Positions 8,798 through 15,338 of a stretch of 17,194 nucleotides of DNA are shown one piece after another; position 1 is the first letter of the stretch, and each line of letters opens with the position of its first letter. A model generated the notes under the pieces. That model did no database searches, was not told the DNA's origin, and saw only the letters and a list, made by a program, of their open reading frames with translations. Origin of the DNA: Deltaproteobacteria bacterium (lineage in GTDB: Bacteria; Desulfobacterota; Desulfobacteria; Desulfobacterales; ETH-SRB1); the NCBI GenBank assembly GCA_019314185.1, contig JAFCZU010000021.1:1-17194 (forward strand). Direction: 5' to 3'. The translations under genes and the position numbers were made by a program.

Positions 8798-10197
8798 AAC
8801 TTGCTTTCGCCTTCCTGTTGATTAGGTTTCTTACCATAAAGAAAAAATTCACGCGGGAGCCTCATTGGGTACTTTTCCGGGGCTCTGCACAGCTTGTTAT
8901 GATCTGGCGGAAGCGTCTTTTTTAGGATCCTATGGAGCAGGAACTTTAAAATCTCTCGTGTGGTATCACAATGAAATGGATCAACTATAAAGGCGCTGCC
9001 CGTGGCTTGGTAGTTGTGGGCAGGGCAACCACCGGCACAGGTTGATTGCGCGAAGCAGCGCAGACATTTATCAAGATTGAGATACGAGTTTTCTACAGAC
9101 AAAATTTTGTTTTGAAGATAGTCATTATTTAAATTGAGACACCCTTCAGGTTTAACACTCCCTGCACAAAAAAGCTTTGTGAGAGGATGTGCATAATGCT
9201 GGATTTCAGCGCAACGGGAAACAATACCATGAGGCGAAATTGCTATCCGATGACCCGACATTCCTTCACACATATAGCGCGATGGAAACAAAAACTTATG
9301 GAACATTGTCGCCGACACAGACACATTTTTTTTTCGGGCCTCGCCAATAGCTTTTTTCAAGCAGGTTACGAATGCCACCGCTGTAGGACGTTTACATAAA
9401 TTGCGCGCGTTTTCCAGCTTTGGGTATGGATTAAGTGGCTCAAAGTGTACAACCTTTGCTCCCAGATTGCTCAAATAGTTCACAATGGCAGGCATTTCGG
9501 CGAGGCTGTCTTGCGTAATCGTCGTCCGAGTCCGTAAGTTTGCACCGCTTGATGCGATAGTCCTGATACATTCCTCTACCTGCGAAGCGCAACTACTACC
9601 ATCAAGTCGCATGCGTGTCCGATCGTGCATCGAACGCGGGCCGTCGATAGACACTGAGAAGTAGAATCCTTGCTTTAAGAGAAATGTCAAGAATTTTGGG
9701 TGCAGTGTACCGTTGGTTGCTAAGCCGAAAGAAAAGCATTTTGGGGGATTGGTATCGCGAATCAGTTCCACTTGGTGGATAAACTTTCGGATAAAACTTT
9801 CAGCAAGCGACGGCTCTCCTCCAAAAAAGTAGAATGAGATATCCCGGTCGCCGGATAGATTGAGCAGTGCCGAGATGAGACAGGGGATCTGATTCTCATG
9901 TACATCAAGTCCAATATTATCCCCAAGATAGCAATAGCAGCATCTGAGATTGCAGCTTGTTGTAGGAATGATAATGGCTTCAAAAATATTGCGCGCTTCG
10001 CCCGGTGTATAGGGCAAGGGAGATTGTTCTGGCAATTGGTCTGGATTCAACCGGGCTATGTTTTCTATTGGGTGGTAGGTGATGTTGCGGTCAAGTCGAT
10101 CGAACAAGTAGACAGCATCATCAAATACCATTGCCGGGGCCGTACCGATCTTTACGAATTCGGGTTCGTTGGCATTGTTGTCAATATCCTGATTCAA
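8794..10197 (-). CDS. Radical SAM/SPASM protein (second gene of the operon)
   Basis: 467 residues from the chosen start. The cluster motif is C82/C86/C89 (TTSCNLRCCYCYL), followed by YFFGGEPSL, LATNGT and SVSIDGP. The C-terminal SPASM domain is canonical: a first Cys with ISPHGIVSRC (GX4C), then CLRCFAQSTCAGGC (CX2CX5CX3C), then a late Cys in PFHC. Such proteins hold two auxiliary 4Fe-4S clusters and typically modify ribosomal peptides or proteins. The frame stays open to 10398, but its first 67 codons lie over the upstream gene and read as a shadow. TTG 10197 is preceded by GGGAG at 7 nt and begins 1 nt after the upstream stop, so I chose it. About 75 residues precede the core and may be a peptide-binding region. 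Confidence 0.85.
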   Translation of the reverse strand: MNQDIDNNANEPEFVKIGTAPAMVFDDAVYLFDRLDRNITYHPIENIARLNPDQLPEQSPLPYTPGEARNIFEAIIIPTTSCNLRCCYCYLGDNIGLDVHENQIPCLISALLNLSGDRDISFYFFGGEPSLAESFIRKFIHQVELIRDTNPPKCFSFGLATNGTLHPKFLTFLLKQGFYFSVSIDGPRSMHDRTRMRLDGSSCASQVEECIRTIASSGANLRTRTTITQDSLAEMPAIVNYLSNLGAKVVHFEPLNPYPKLENARNLCKRPTAVAFVTCLKKAIGEARKKNVSVSATMFHKFLFPSRYMCEGMSGHRIAISPHGIVSRCAEIQHYAHPLTKLFCAGSVKPEGCLNLNNDYLQNKILSVENSYLNLDKCLRCFAQSTCAGGCPAHNYQATGSAFIVDPFHCDTTREILKFLLHRILKKTLPPDHNKLCRAPEKYPMRLPREFFLYGKKPNQQEGESKF

Positions 10198-10198
10198 A

Positions 10199-11479
10199 TC
10201 AATGCTCCCGTGTACAATAAGGATCCAAGGCCGTGAGGGAGCCGGCTTTAGCCCATCGCATGACCCAACATCCTCCTGCGCATCCTTGCGTAAAATGGAG
10301 ACAATCCCGGCAATCCTTCGGAGTTTCGATTTTACGTATCTGGCGCAGGACTTCGCTCTCCCTCCAAATGTCAAGCAGGTTTGTTGTTTCTGATACACGC
10401 CCTGCTAAAAATTTGGGTTCCGTCGCTACAAATCCGCAGGGGTATATGTTTCCTGAGGCGTCCATATGTACTCCAAGTACCGCAGCGCTGCATCGAGGAC
10501 CAGCTTTAGCGTCATAAATCTCCCTATAGTCTAGAAGATCGTCCGGCACATTCCGGTTGGGATCATGGTAATCGAAATTTATCTTGATTCGGAGGTTCTT
10601 TTGGTTTCGGATTTCGGAAACCTTCCGATGTAACGACAACAATTGATTCGATGTCGGCTGCTCATTACAATAGTTATTCGCAACGGATCCGATCGGACGA
10701 AGAGGCACCAATTGCAGGCTGGCATTATAGCGCTCGGCCAGTGCCACCATGTGCTCAAGACAATCTTGTGAGCAATTCCGACGGAACAGTGTTTGATTTA
10801 TGCGCAGTTTGAATCCTGTCTCCGAAAGAATCTTAAGCGTGTCAAGAGTTTCTGCGTAGTTACCCTTTCCACGCAAAGAGTCATGGATTTCGGCCGGCCC
10901 CTCAATGCTTAGTTTGATCTGAACGATATGGCTTTGACGAGATAGTTCTTGAGCAAACCCTTTCTTATCAGGAATGTTTCGCCATATTCCGCTCGTAGAT
11001 AGAATAACCGCCAGTCCCATATCGGAGATCTTTTCAAGCAGCGGAATCAGGCGATACCCACGCAGAAAAACTTCTCCGCCGGTTAGTTGGACCTGAAAGG
11101 CGCCGGACTGACAGATTGCCTCCAGCAAAAAGCATTCATCAACGTGCTCTCTCACACCGGAGCTTCGAGGAACGCAAAAGGAACACTCAAGTGGGCAGGA
11201 TTCCTCTATTTCGTAGTAGATACGCACTGGATGGCTAAGAAAGGGGCTCGATTCAAGATGAACTTCCATTTGGAGATCGCCGGTATTTAAATTCCAGCCT
11301 GGTAGATTCCTTTCTAATAGTTTGCGGATCTCATAGGATTTTAGCATAGGGTCTTTGGAGATAATGTTACATTGCTCCAAAGTTAGCGGGATGCGTGAAA
11401 CCTGCCCTTTTGGGTCTTGAGTGAGAATGCCCTGACAATCTAACCGTATCCGTCTAATATCCACTTCTTTAAGCCTCAA
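10199..11479 (-). CDS. Radical SAM/SPASM protein (first gene of the operon)
   Basis: 426 residues. The cluster motif is C95/C99/C102 (ESCPLECSFCVPR), followed by QLTGGEVFLRG, LSTSGI and IKLSIEGPAEIHDSLRG, as in PqqE/AlbA-type proteins. The SPASM domain is canonical: CSAAVLG, DASGNIYPC (GX4C), CRDCLHFTQGCAGGC (CX2CX5CX3C), final Cys in DPYC. The roughly 85 residues before the core could bind a leader peptide but match nothing I can name. The long frame starts at TTG 11479 without a ribosome binding site; GTG 11464 has GAGG nine bases upstream and may be the true start. The promoter at 11529-11557 points into this gene, which heads the five-gene minus-strand operon. Confidence 0.85.
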   Translation of the reverse strand: MRLKEVDIRRIRLDCQGILTQDPKGQVSRIPLTLEQCNIISKDPMLKSYEIRKLLERNLPGWNLNTGDLQMEVHLESSPFLSHPVRIYYEIEESCPLECSFCVPRSSGVREHVDECFLLEAICQSGAFQVQLTGGEVFLRGYRLIPLLEKISDMGLAVILSTSGIWRNIPDKKGFAQELSRQSHIVQIKLSIEGPAEIHDSLRGKGNYAETLDTLKILSETGFKLRINQTLFRRNCSQDCLEHMVALAERYNASLQLVPLRPIGSVANNYCNEQPTSNQLLSLHRKVSEIRNQKNLRIKINFDYHDPNRNVPDDLLDYREIYDAKAGPRCSAAVLGVHMDASGNIYPCGFVATEPKFLAGRVSETTNLLDIWRESEVLRQIRKIETPKDCRDCLHFTQGCAGGCWVMRWAKAGSLTALDPYCTREH

Positions 11480-11528
11480 TGGAAAGGAAAAATAAAAGGT
11501 AGTTAAATCAATTTCTTATAAACAATAA

Positions 11529-11557
11529 TTCATAGCAAATTGGATGATTTGTGTCAA
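11529..11557 (-). promoter_or_regulatory. Sigma70-type promoter of the radical SAM operon
   Basis: Read on the minus strand: -35 TTGACA (11552-11557), a 17-bp spacer, and -10 TATGAA (11529-11534). The -35 is perfect and the -10 near-consensus. It lies about 50-65 bp upstream of the first possible start codons of the operon. One arm of a 19-bp inverted repeat (11572-11590) lies 14 bp upstream of the -35, where an activator could sit. Confidence 0.6.
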
Positions 11558-11571
11558 ATTTTTACGTATTC

Positions 11572-11809
11572 TCTGGATATTTGATATAAGATCCTTATGG
11601 GAAAAACAATGTTCTGAAATTGGCAAGCATTTGATTTTTATGGAGAAGTTAAGGGGTAAGTCTACCCCCCAAAAAGAGCCCGAAAATCAATATGTTGGAT
11701 ATTTTTTTCATCTCTCAGGTTTTCCTTGTTATATATTGTATGCATTGAGTTAAGCACCCACAAAATATGGTATTGTTAACAGCGTGAAACCTTATATCGA
11801 ATATCCAGA
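11572..11809. repeat. 19-bp inverted repeats in the divergent control region
   Basis: tctggatatttgatataag at 11572-11590 is the reverse complement, with one mismatch, of cttatatcgaatatccaga at 11791-11809. The 200 bp between has no supported gene and contains a small hairpin (GGGGTA 11653-11658 with TACCCC 11663-11668). The arms could be paired binding sites for one regulator of both divergent transcription units, or the ends of a small mobile element. I favour regulator sites because one arm abuts the minus-strand promoter. Confidence 0.6.
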
Positions 11810-11885
11810 TATCCTTTTAAATGCTCGATACATTATTAATTTTATGGCCAAATACCTTGACCCACGTCGTTGAATTTTTTTTGCT

Positions 11886-11919
11886 CTTGACAGTACATAT
11901 ATCTGCAAGTATTGTCAAG
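11886..11919 (+). promoter_or_regulatory. Promoter with overlapping dyad, upstream of the peptide gene
   Basis: -35 TTGACA (11887-11892), a 17-bp spacer and TATTGT as -10 (11910-11915). CTTGACA (11886-11892) and TGTCAAG (11913-11919) form a 7-bp inverted repeat that spans the whole promoter, like an operator. Transcription would run through the MITE at 11972-12164 into the peptide gene at 12188. Confidence 0.5.
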
Positions 11920-11971
11920 AATTGTGAACGAACATTAGCTTAATAGCATTGATGTTAGGTGCATGCTTATC

Positions 11972-12164
11972 TATTGCCCACTCAGAAATAGTAGATCGCT
12001 GTTCAGATCAAGGCCGCAACGACTTTGAAACGGACGGCGTAGCCGTGATTGCGATAGCAAGCGCAACCGCGCTACGTCGAAAGCACTTGAATGGCTAAGC
12101 CATTATTTCAAAGGAGCGAGGACGTCGAACGGGGCCACAAGATGCCGTTTCCGGATGGGCACTA
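11972..12164 (+). mobile_element. MITE, copy A
   Basis: A 193-bp non-coding element closely similar to copy B at 14577-14768 and in the same orientation. Shared inner blocks include cgactttgaaac, gacggcgtagccgtga, tgcgatagca and ccattatttcaa. The ends are TA-TTGCCCA and TGGGCAC-TA, so it is flanked by TA as in Tc1/mariner- or IS630-derived MITEs. Its left terminal repeat is more diverged than that of copy B. It ends 10 bp before the Shine-Dalgarno of the peptide gene. Confidence 0.75.
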
Positions 12165-12187
12165 TCTAACTTGAAAGGAGAACAAGG

Positions 12188-12424
12188 ATGGCTGAGAAAA
12201 TTGAGGTACAGGAAGATATCGACACCGGAAAGGAGCAAGGCACGATCGTAACCATTAGTGTTAATATCAAAACGCCTTTGGAAGATTTCGACCAGTTGAA
12301 GGAGCACCTTGAAGATGGTCACAGGCTTCTTGGAGAGTACATCAAAAAAATGCCGCCAAGATCTAAAAGCGGAGTAACCAGAAGGTACGTATTGCAAGCG
12401 GGTTCCACATCTCCTGTTTATTAG
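12188..12424 (+). CDS. Candidate RiPP precursor peptide
   Basis: 78 residues, with a strong ribosome binding site (AAGGAG, 7 nt before ATG). The stop is 12 nt before the start of a radical SAM/SPASM gene, the usual precursor-maturase layout. The acidic, helix-prone first 55 residues (EDFDQLKEHLEDGHRLLGEY) resemble a leader. The basic, cysteine-free tail KKMPPRSKSGVTRRYVLQAG ends in STSPVY and is a plausible core, with Arg65, Arg66, Tyr67 and Tyr78 as candidate modification sites. With no Cys, thioether formation of the sactipeptide or ranthipeptide kind is excluded; carbon-carbon or ether cross-links, epimerisation or backbone cleavage remain possible. I do not recognise the peptide family. 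It might instead be a small accessory protein. Confidence 0.65.
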   Translation: MAEKIEVQEDIDTGKEQGTIVTISVNIKTPLEDFDQLKEHLEDGHRLLGEYIKKMPPRSKSGVTRRYVLQAGSTSPVY

Positions 12425-12436
12425 CGGAATGTTTCC

Positions 12437-13879
12437 ATGGGCTCAAGCCGGACATTGCCGATGTATCAGTTACACGCGATTCCTGTTGACGAGGTGACAA
12501 CTCTGTTCTTCGATCCTGAAACCGTGGCCTGGATCGAATCACGTGAACCCGTCTCCAGCATTGTTCAAGCCCGTATTGCCGGGTATTCGGTAGACGAAAT
12601 AGCCAAGCTTTTCAAACTGGATTGCCGGCATGTGCACGATGTTCTCGCCAGTATTGAAGAAGGACTACAATCCGAGCCTCCTTGTGGGTTCATTCATCGC
12701 CCAAAGTCAATAACCTCGGTCGTAGTCTATACCACCACTGCCTGCAACTTGAACTGTGCGTACTGCTATGTCGATCGACGAAAACCGGTAAGTATGTCAC
12801 TGCCGGTTGCGAGTGCATTCGTCCAAAGCTTTTTTGCAAATTATCCGGATACTCGGTCGATACAATTTTTTGGCGGAGAGCCGACGCTGAATTTCCCGGT
12901 CATCCAACAGGTATGTCGAGATGTTTCGGATTTGCGTGAAAGAGGCGCTCTAATTGAGCCGCCAACATTCGGTATCGTAACCAATGCGTTTCACCTCACC
13001 GACGAGATGCTGGATTTTTTCGAACGGTATCGATTTTCCGTGACCGTGAGTCTCGACGGACCTCGGGAGCTGCACGACCAAAACCGAAAGACTCTGTCAC
13101 AGACCGGATCATTTGATAAGGTCGTTGCGAATATTGATAGATTGCGGGGGCGGGTGGCAGAACTGAATATAGAGTCTACCTATACAAAACATCACTTGGA
13201 CAGCGGCATCACGATTAAGGAGCTTTACAATTTTGTCGACAAGTCGTTCGGCCCGGATGATGTTATGGTTTTTCCTGTTTCCCCTGGTTACTATAAGTCT
13301 GGTGACTATATCCTTGAGCGAAACCTGGAAGAGATTAATGCGACAATCACCCGTATGACTGTTGAAATGTTGCGGTCTGGAATCAGAAGTCTGGCGGGGC
13401 CATCACCACGAACCAAGGCCGTCCACGTTCCTTTGAAGATCATCGGCGCTATGCTTAGCCGGACCGGAACGTGCCCATATTACTGCACTACATGCCAGCA
13501 AGCGATGTCGATTGCTCCAAATGGGGACATCTTCCCATGCTTTGGATTTGTCGGCACCATGGAATTTCTAATGGGGAACGTACAAGACAAAGATGCCTTT
13601 ACCTCAGATCGCTATCAATCCGTTCTCGAACGGTTTGTGGGGAATTTGAAAGAGAAAAACACAGCGAAGGGTTGCGACAAGTGCTGGGCAAGGCGGTTAT
13701 GTTGGCAATGCCTTGTTTCAATTTACAAAGAGACTAACACATTGCACGACATTCGTTCCTACTCCTGTGAATCTCTTCGAGCTGTGTGCGAGACTATTCT
13801 TGAAGAGGTACACAATCTTTCGAAAGATCCGAGTGCTTGGGAGTTTTTGCTCGGTAATGTCTTGGAGCCCCAAGAATAA
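12437..13879 (+). CDS. Radical SAM/SPASM peptide maturase with winged-helix-like N-terminus
   Basis: 480 residues. Residues 20-78 (TLFFDPETVAWIE, then GYSVDEIAKLF and HVHDVLASIEEGL) look like a winged-helix/RRE-type peptide-recognition domain; that assignment is inference. The cluster motif is C103/C107/C110 (TTACNLNCAYCYVDR), followed by QFFGGEPTLNFP, IVTNAF and TVSLDGPRELHD. The SPASM region has C353 with PNGDIFPC (C368), then CDKCWARRLCWQC (C413, C416, C422, C425) and C444. It also has C346 and C350, giving a second CX3CX2C (CPYYCTTC). The layout resembles SCIFF/Cys-rich-peptide maturases, but the adjacent peptide has no Cys. The ATG lies 12 nt after the peptide gene with only a weak ribosome binding site, suggesting translational coupling; ATG 12461 is an alternative. 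Confidence 0.85.
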   Translation: MGSSRTLPMYQLHAIPVDEVTTLFFDPETVAWIESREPVSSIVQARIAGYSVDEIAKLFKLDCRHVHDVLASIEEGLQSEPPCGFIHRPKSITSVVVYTTTACNLNCAYCYVDRRKPVSMSLPVASAFVQSFFANYPDTRSIQFFGGEPTLNFPVIQQVCRDVSDLRERGALIEPPTFGIVTNAFHLTDEMLDFFERYRFSVTVSLDGPRELHDQNRKTLSQTGSFDKVVANIDRLRGRVAELNIESTYTKHHLDSGITIKELYNFVDKSFGPDDVMVFPVSPGYYKSGDYILERNLEEINATITRMTVEMLRSGIRSLAGPSPRTKAVHVPLKIIGAMLSRTGTCPYYCTTCQQAMSIAPNGDIFPCFGFVGTMEFLMGNVQDKDAFTSDRYQSVLERFVGNLKEKNTAKGCDKCWARRLCWQCLVSIYKETNTLHDIRSYSCESLRAVCETILEEVHNLSKDPSAWEFLLGNVLEPQE

Positions 13880-13942
13880 CCGGAATTAAAAAAACGAGCG
13901 CTTAAAACAAGTTGAAGAAAACCTGTCTGTATATGCGGCTTA

Positions 13943-14562
13943 TCAGCGATTGTTCACAGCCAGTTTGATGCCGAAGCCGATAAGGGCGATGCCTGTGAGG
14001 CGGGTGGATAGTTTGCGCGCCAAGGGCAGGGTTCTCAGTCCGGCAGCCACGGCGTTGCCCGCGAGCATAAGGCCTGCCTGGTAGATAAAACTGATGGCTG
14101 TCACGTGCGCCATCATTACCACCAGGGTGCCGCCTGGGGCGTTCGCTCTGACAAACAGAGGAAAGAAGGCCAAGAAAAACAGGACCACTTTGGGATTGGT
14201 GAGGCTGATGGTGATGGCTTGACGAAAATAGACCCGGCTCAATTTTGCGGGTTCGGATAGCGAAGCGGTGGTGTTGACCGAGGCGCGCAGTAATTGCAGT
14301 CCCATCCAGCAGAGGTAGGCCGCGCCGAACCATTGCAGGGCCTGAAAGGCGATTGGGTGGGCCGCATCACGGCAGCCAGGCCAGCAACCGCGGCCACCAT
14401 GTAAATTAAATCTCCAGAAAGCGTACCCAGAACGGCGCCCAAACCGGCACCTATCCCGTGCCTGGCGGTGGCGTTCAGAATCGCCAGGCTCTCCGGCCCC
14501 AGCACGAGTTGAAACACCACAATCGCGGTGACGAAGCTGCCATAATTTTGAATTTCGATCAT
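13943..14562 (-). pseudogene. LysE/RhtB-type exporter, frameshifted
   Basis: Two overlapping frames together make one LysE-family amino-acid exporter of normal length (about 206 residues). The first (from ATG 14562) encodes VLGPESLAILNATARHG, which corresponds to the family's N-terminal PGPxxL block, then LSGDLIYMVAAVAGLAAVM. The frame breaks near 14360 at ATGCGGCCCACCC. The second frame continues HPIAFQALQWFGAAYLCWMG, then LTNPKVVLFFLAFFPLF and a normal C-terminus. One missing base explains everything. It is convergent with the SPASM maturase gene and lies just left of MITE copy B. Its DNA is more GC-rich than the neighbours. It could have exported the cluster's product; whether the lesion is real or a sequencing error is open. 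Confidence 0.75.
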
Positions 14563-14576
14563 AGCTTGACCCTATT

Positions 14577-14768
14577 TAGTGTCCATCCAGAAATGGTAGA
14601 TTTTGGTTCAGGCCAAGGCCGTAGCGACTTTGAAACCGACGGCGTAGCCGTGACTGCGATAGCAGGCGTAGCGCGCTACGTTGAGAGCTCCTGAATGGCT
14701 ACGCCATTATTTCAAGGGAGCGAGAACTCCGGCCTGGGCCAAAATCTACCATTTATCGATGGGCACTA
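14577..14768 (+). mobile_element. MITE, copy B
   Basis: A 192-bp element with 38-bp terminal inverted repeats (14577-14614 and 14731-14768) matching at 33 of 38 positions. It is flanked by TA at both ends (TA-GTGTCC and GGGCAC-TA). The inside contains a perfect 14-bp palindrome (14667-14680) and nested pairs such as ggcgtagcc (14641-14649) with ggctacgcc (14697-14705), so the transcript would fold into one long hairpin. No coding capacity. It must have been mobilised in trans, probably by a TA-targeting DDE transposase that is not present here. Confidence 0.8.
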
Positions 14769-14898
14769 TCTATAAAGCCTAAGTCAGTGCCGGCCATGGT
14801 AAAGGAACTACGGCTTGAGGTTTTCCGGGCCGCTTGGTTTACAGGACGTTGAGCCATACGGTTTTAGTGCTGCTTGGTGCAGTAAAGGATTAGAAGTG
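14769..14898. other. Spacer between repeats
   Basis: About 130 bp between MITE copy B and the palindromic repeat. I see no gene, promoter or recognisable element. A short plus-strand frame that begins at 14815 runs into the palindrome and is best read as repeat-derived. Confidence 0.4.
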
Positions 14899-15030
14899 GT
14901 TTCAAAACCTCCCCAATGGTCCAAACCCGGTGTTGGAGCGTGGCGTTCTGTGCTCGAAATACTCTATGTGTTCCTGTGGTTGAACGCCACGCTCCGCCTT
15001 GGCCTTAAACCCGATTGAAGGTTTTGAAAC
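14899..15030. repeat. 132-bp palindromic repeat, MITE-like
   Basis: The outer arms gtttcaaaacct (14899-14910) and aggttttgaaac (15019-15030) are perfect inverted repeats, as are the inner arms ggagcgtggcgttc (14935-14948) and gaacgccacgctcc (14982-14995). The sequence between the arms is partly complementary as well, leaving a loop of about 33 bp. It is unrelated in sequence to the MITE pair. The short frame across it is unlikely to be a gene. Confidence 0.65.
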
Positions 15031-15144
15031 GTCAGGGTCAAAGAACGTAGGGCACCTTGAGATTGTAGCTTTTATAGACCACGAAGGTTTCCACGGACTG
15101 GACTTGGCTGAGCTTTGATACCTCTTCGGTATAAAATTCCAATT

Positions 15145-15338
15145 GCCTCTGGGATTTTTTGAATGTGCCCTGGATATGAGGCGGCAGAGATTTTTGTAAC
15201 CCACAAAGGATGCAGCCGCAGTATCAGAGAAGTTCCATCCCGCATGGTCACCTCTGATCCGAGAATAGGTTTAATGGCCTCGAATCTGGCGGCCTTATAA
15301 AATCGCACAGCCCCATATAGGCCATAATGGATTTGCCC
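15145..15338 (-). pseudogene. Fragment of a DnaE-type DNA polymerase III alpha PHP domain
   Basis: One frame reads YGLYGAVRFYKAARFEAIKP then ILGSEVTMRDG; another continues VGYKNLCRLISRAHSKNPRG. Together they resemble the N-terminal PHP-domain region of DnaE or the error-prone DnaE2/ImuC (consensus-like GLYGAVRFxxA...IxPIxGxEV...GYxNLCRLxxxAH). About 60 residues remain, with one frameshift between the two blocks. The fragment is cut off where the IS91-type transposase begins (about 15320) and cannot be functional. A third frame from about 15170 to a stop at 15038 (QLEFYTEEVSKLSQVQSVET) also looks protein-like, and I cannot place it. Confidence 0.5.

Noticed and set aside
10198..10398. N-terminal extension of the second SPASM gene to an ATG at 10398
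   Set aside because: It lies entirely over the upstream SPASM gene in another frame, its residues do not look like a conserved domain, and TTG 10197 has a well-placed GGGAG.
11650..11711. Tiny minus-strand frame reading MKKISNILIFGLFLGGRLTP as a signal peptide or precursor
   Set aside because: Only 20 codons, no lipobox cysteine, no convincing ribosome binding site; probably chance in AT-rich DNA or a relic.
11544..11753. 69-codon plus-strand frame in the divergent control region
   Set aside because: It crosses the minus-strand promoter region and one arm of the 19-bp inverted repeat, and has no Shine-Dalgarno or family resemblance.
12095..12397. Minus-strand frame opposite the peptide gene
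   Set aside because: Antisense shadow spanning the MITE and the peptide gene; the plus-strand frame has the ribosome binding site and the operon context.
11972..14768. CRISPR array or tandem repeats
   Set aside because: The repeats are two copies of a 193-bp element 2.4 kb apart, not regularly spaced short repeats with spacers.
14815..15018. 67-codon plus-strand frame over the palindromic repeat
   Set aside because: Composed mostly of the inverted-repeat arms and loop, with no ribosome binding site; best seen as repeat-derived.
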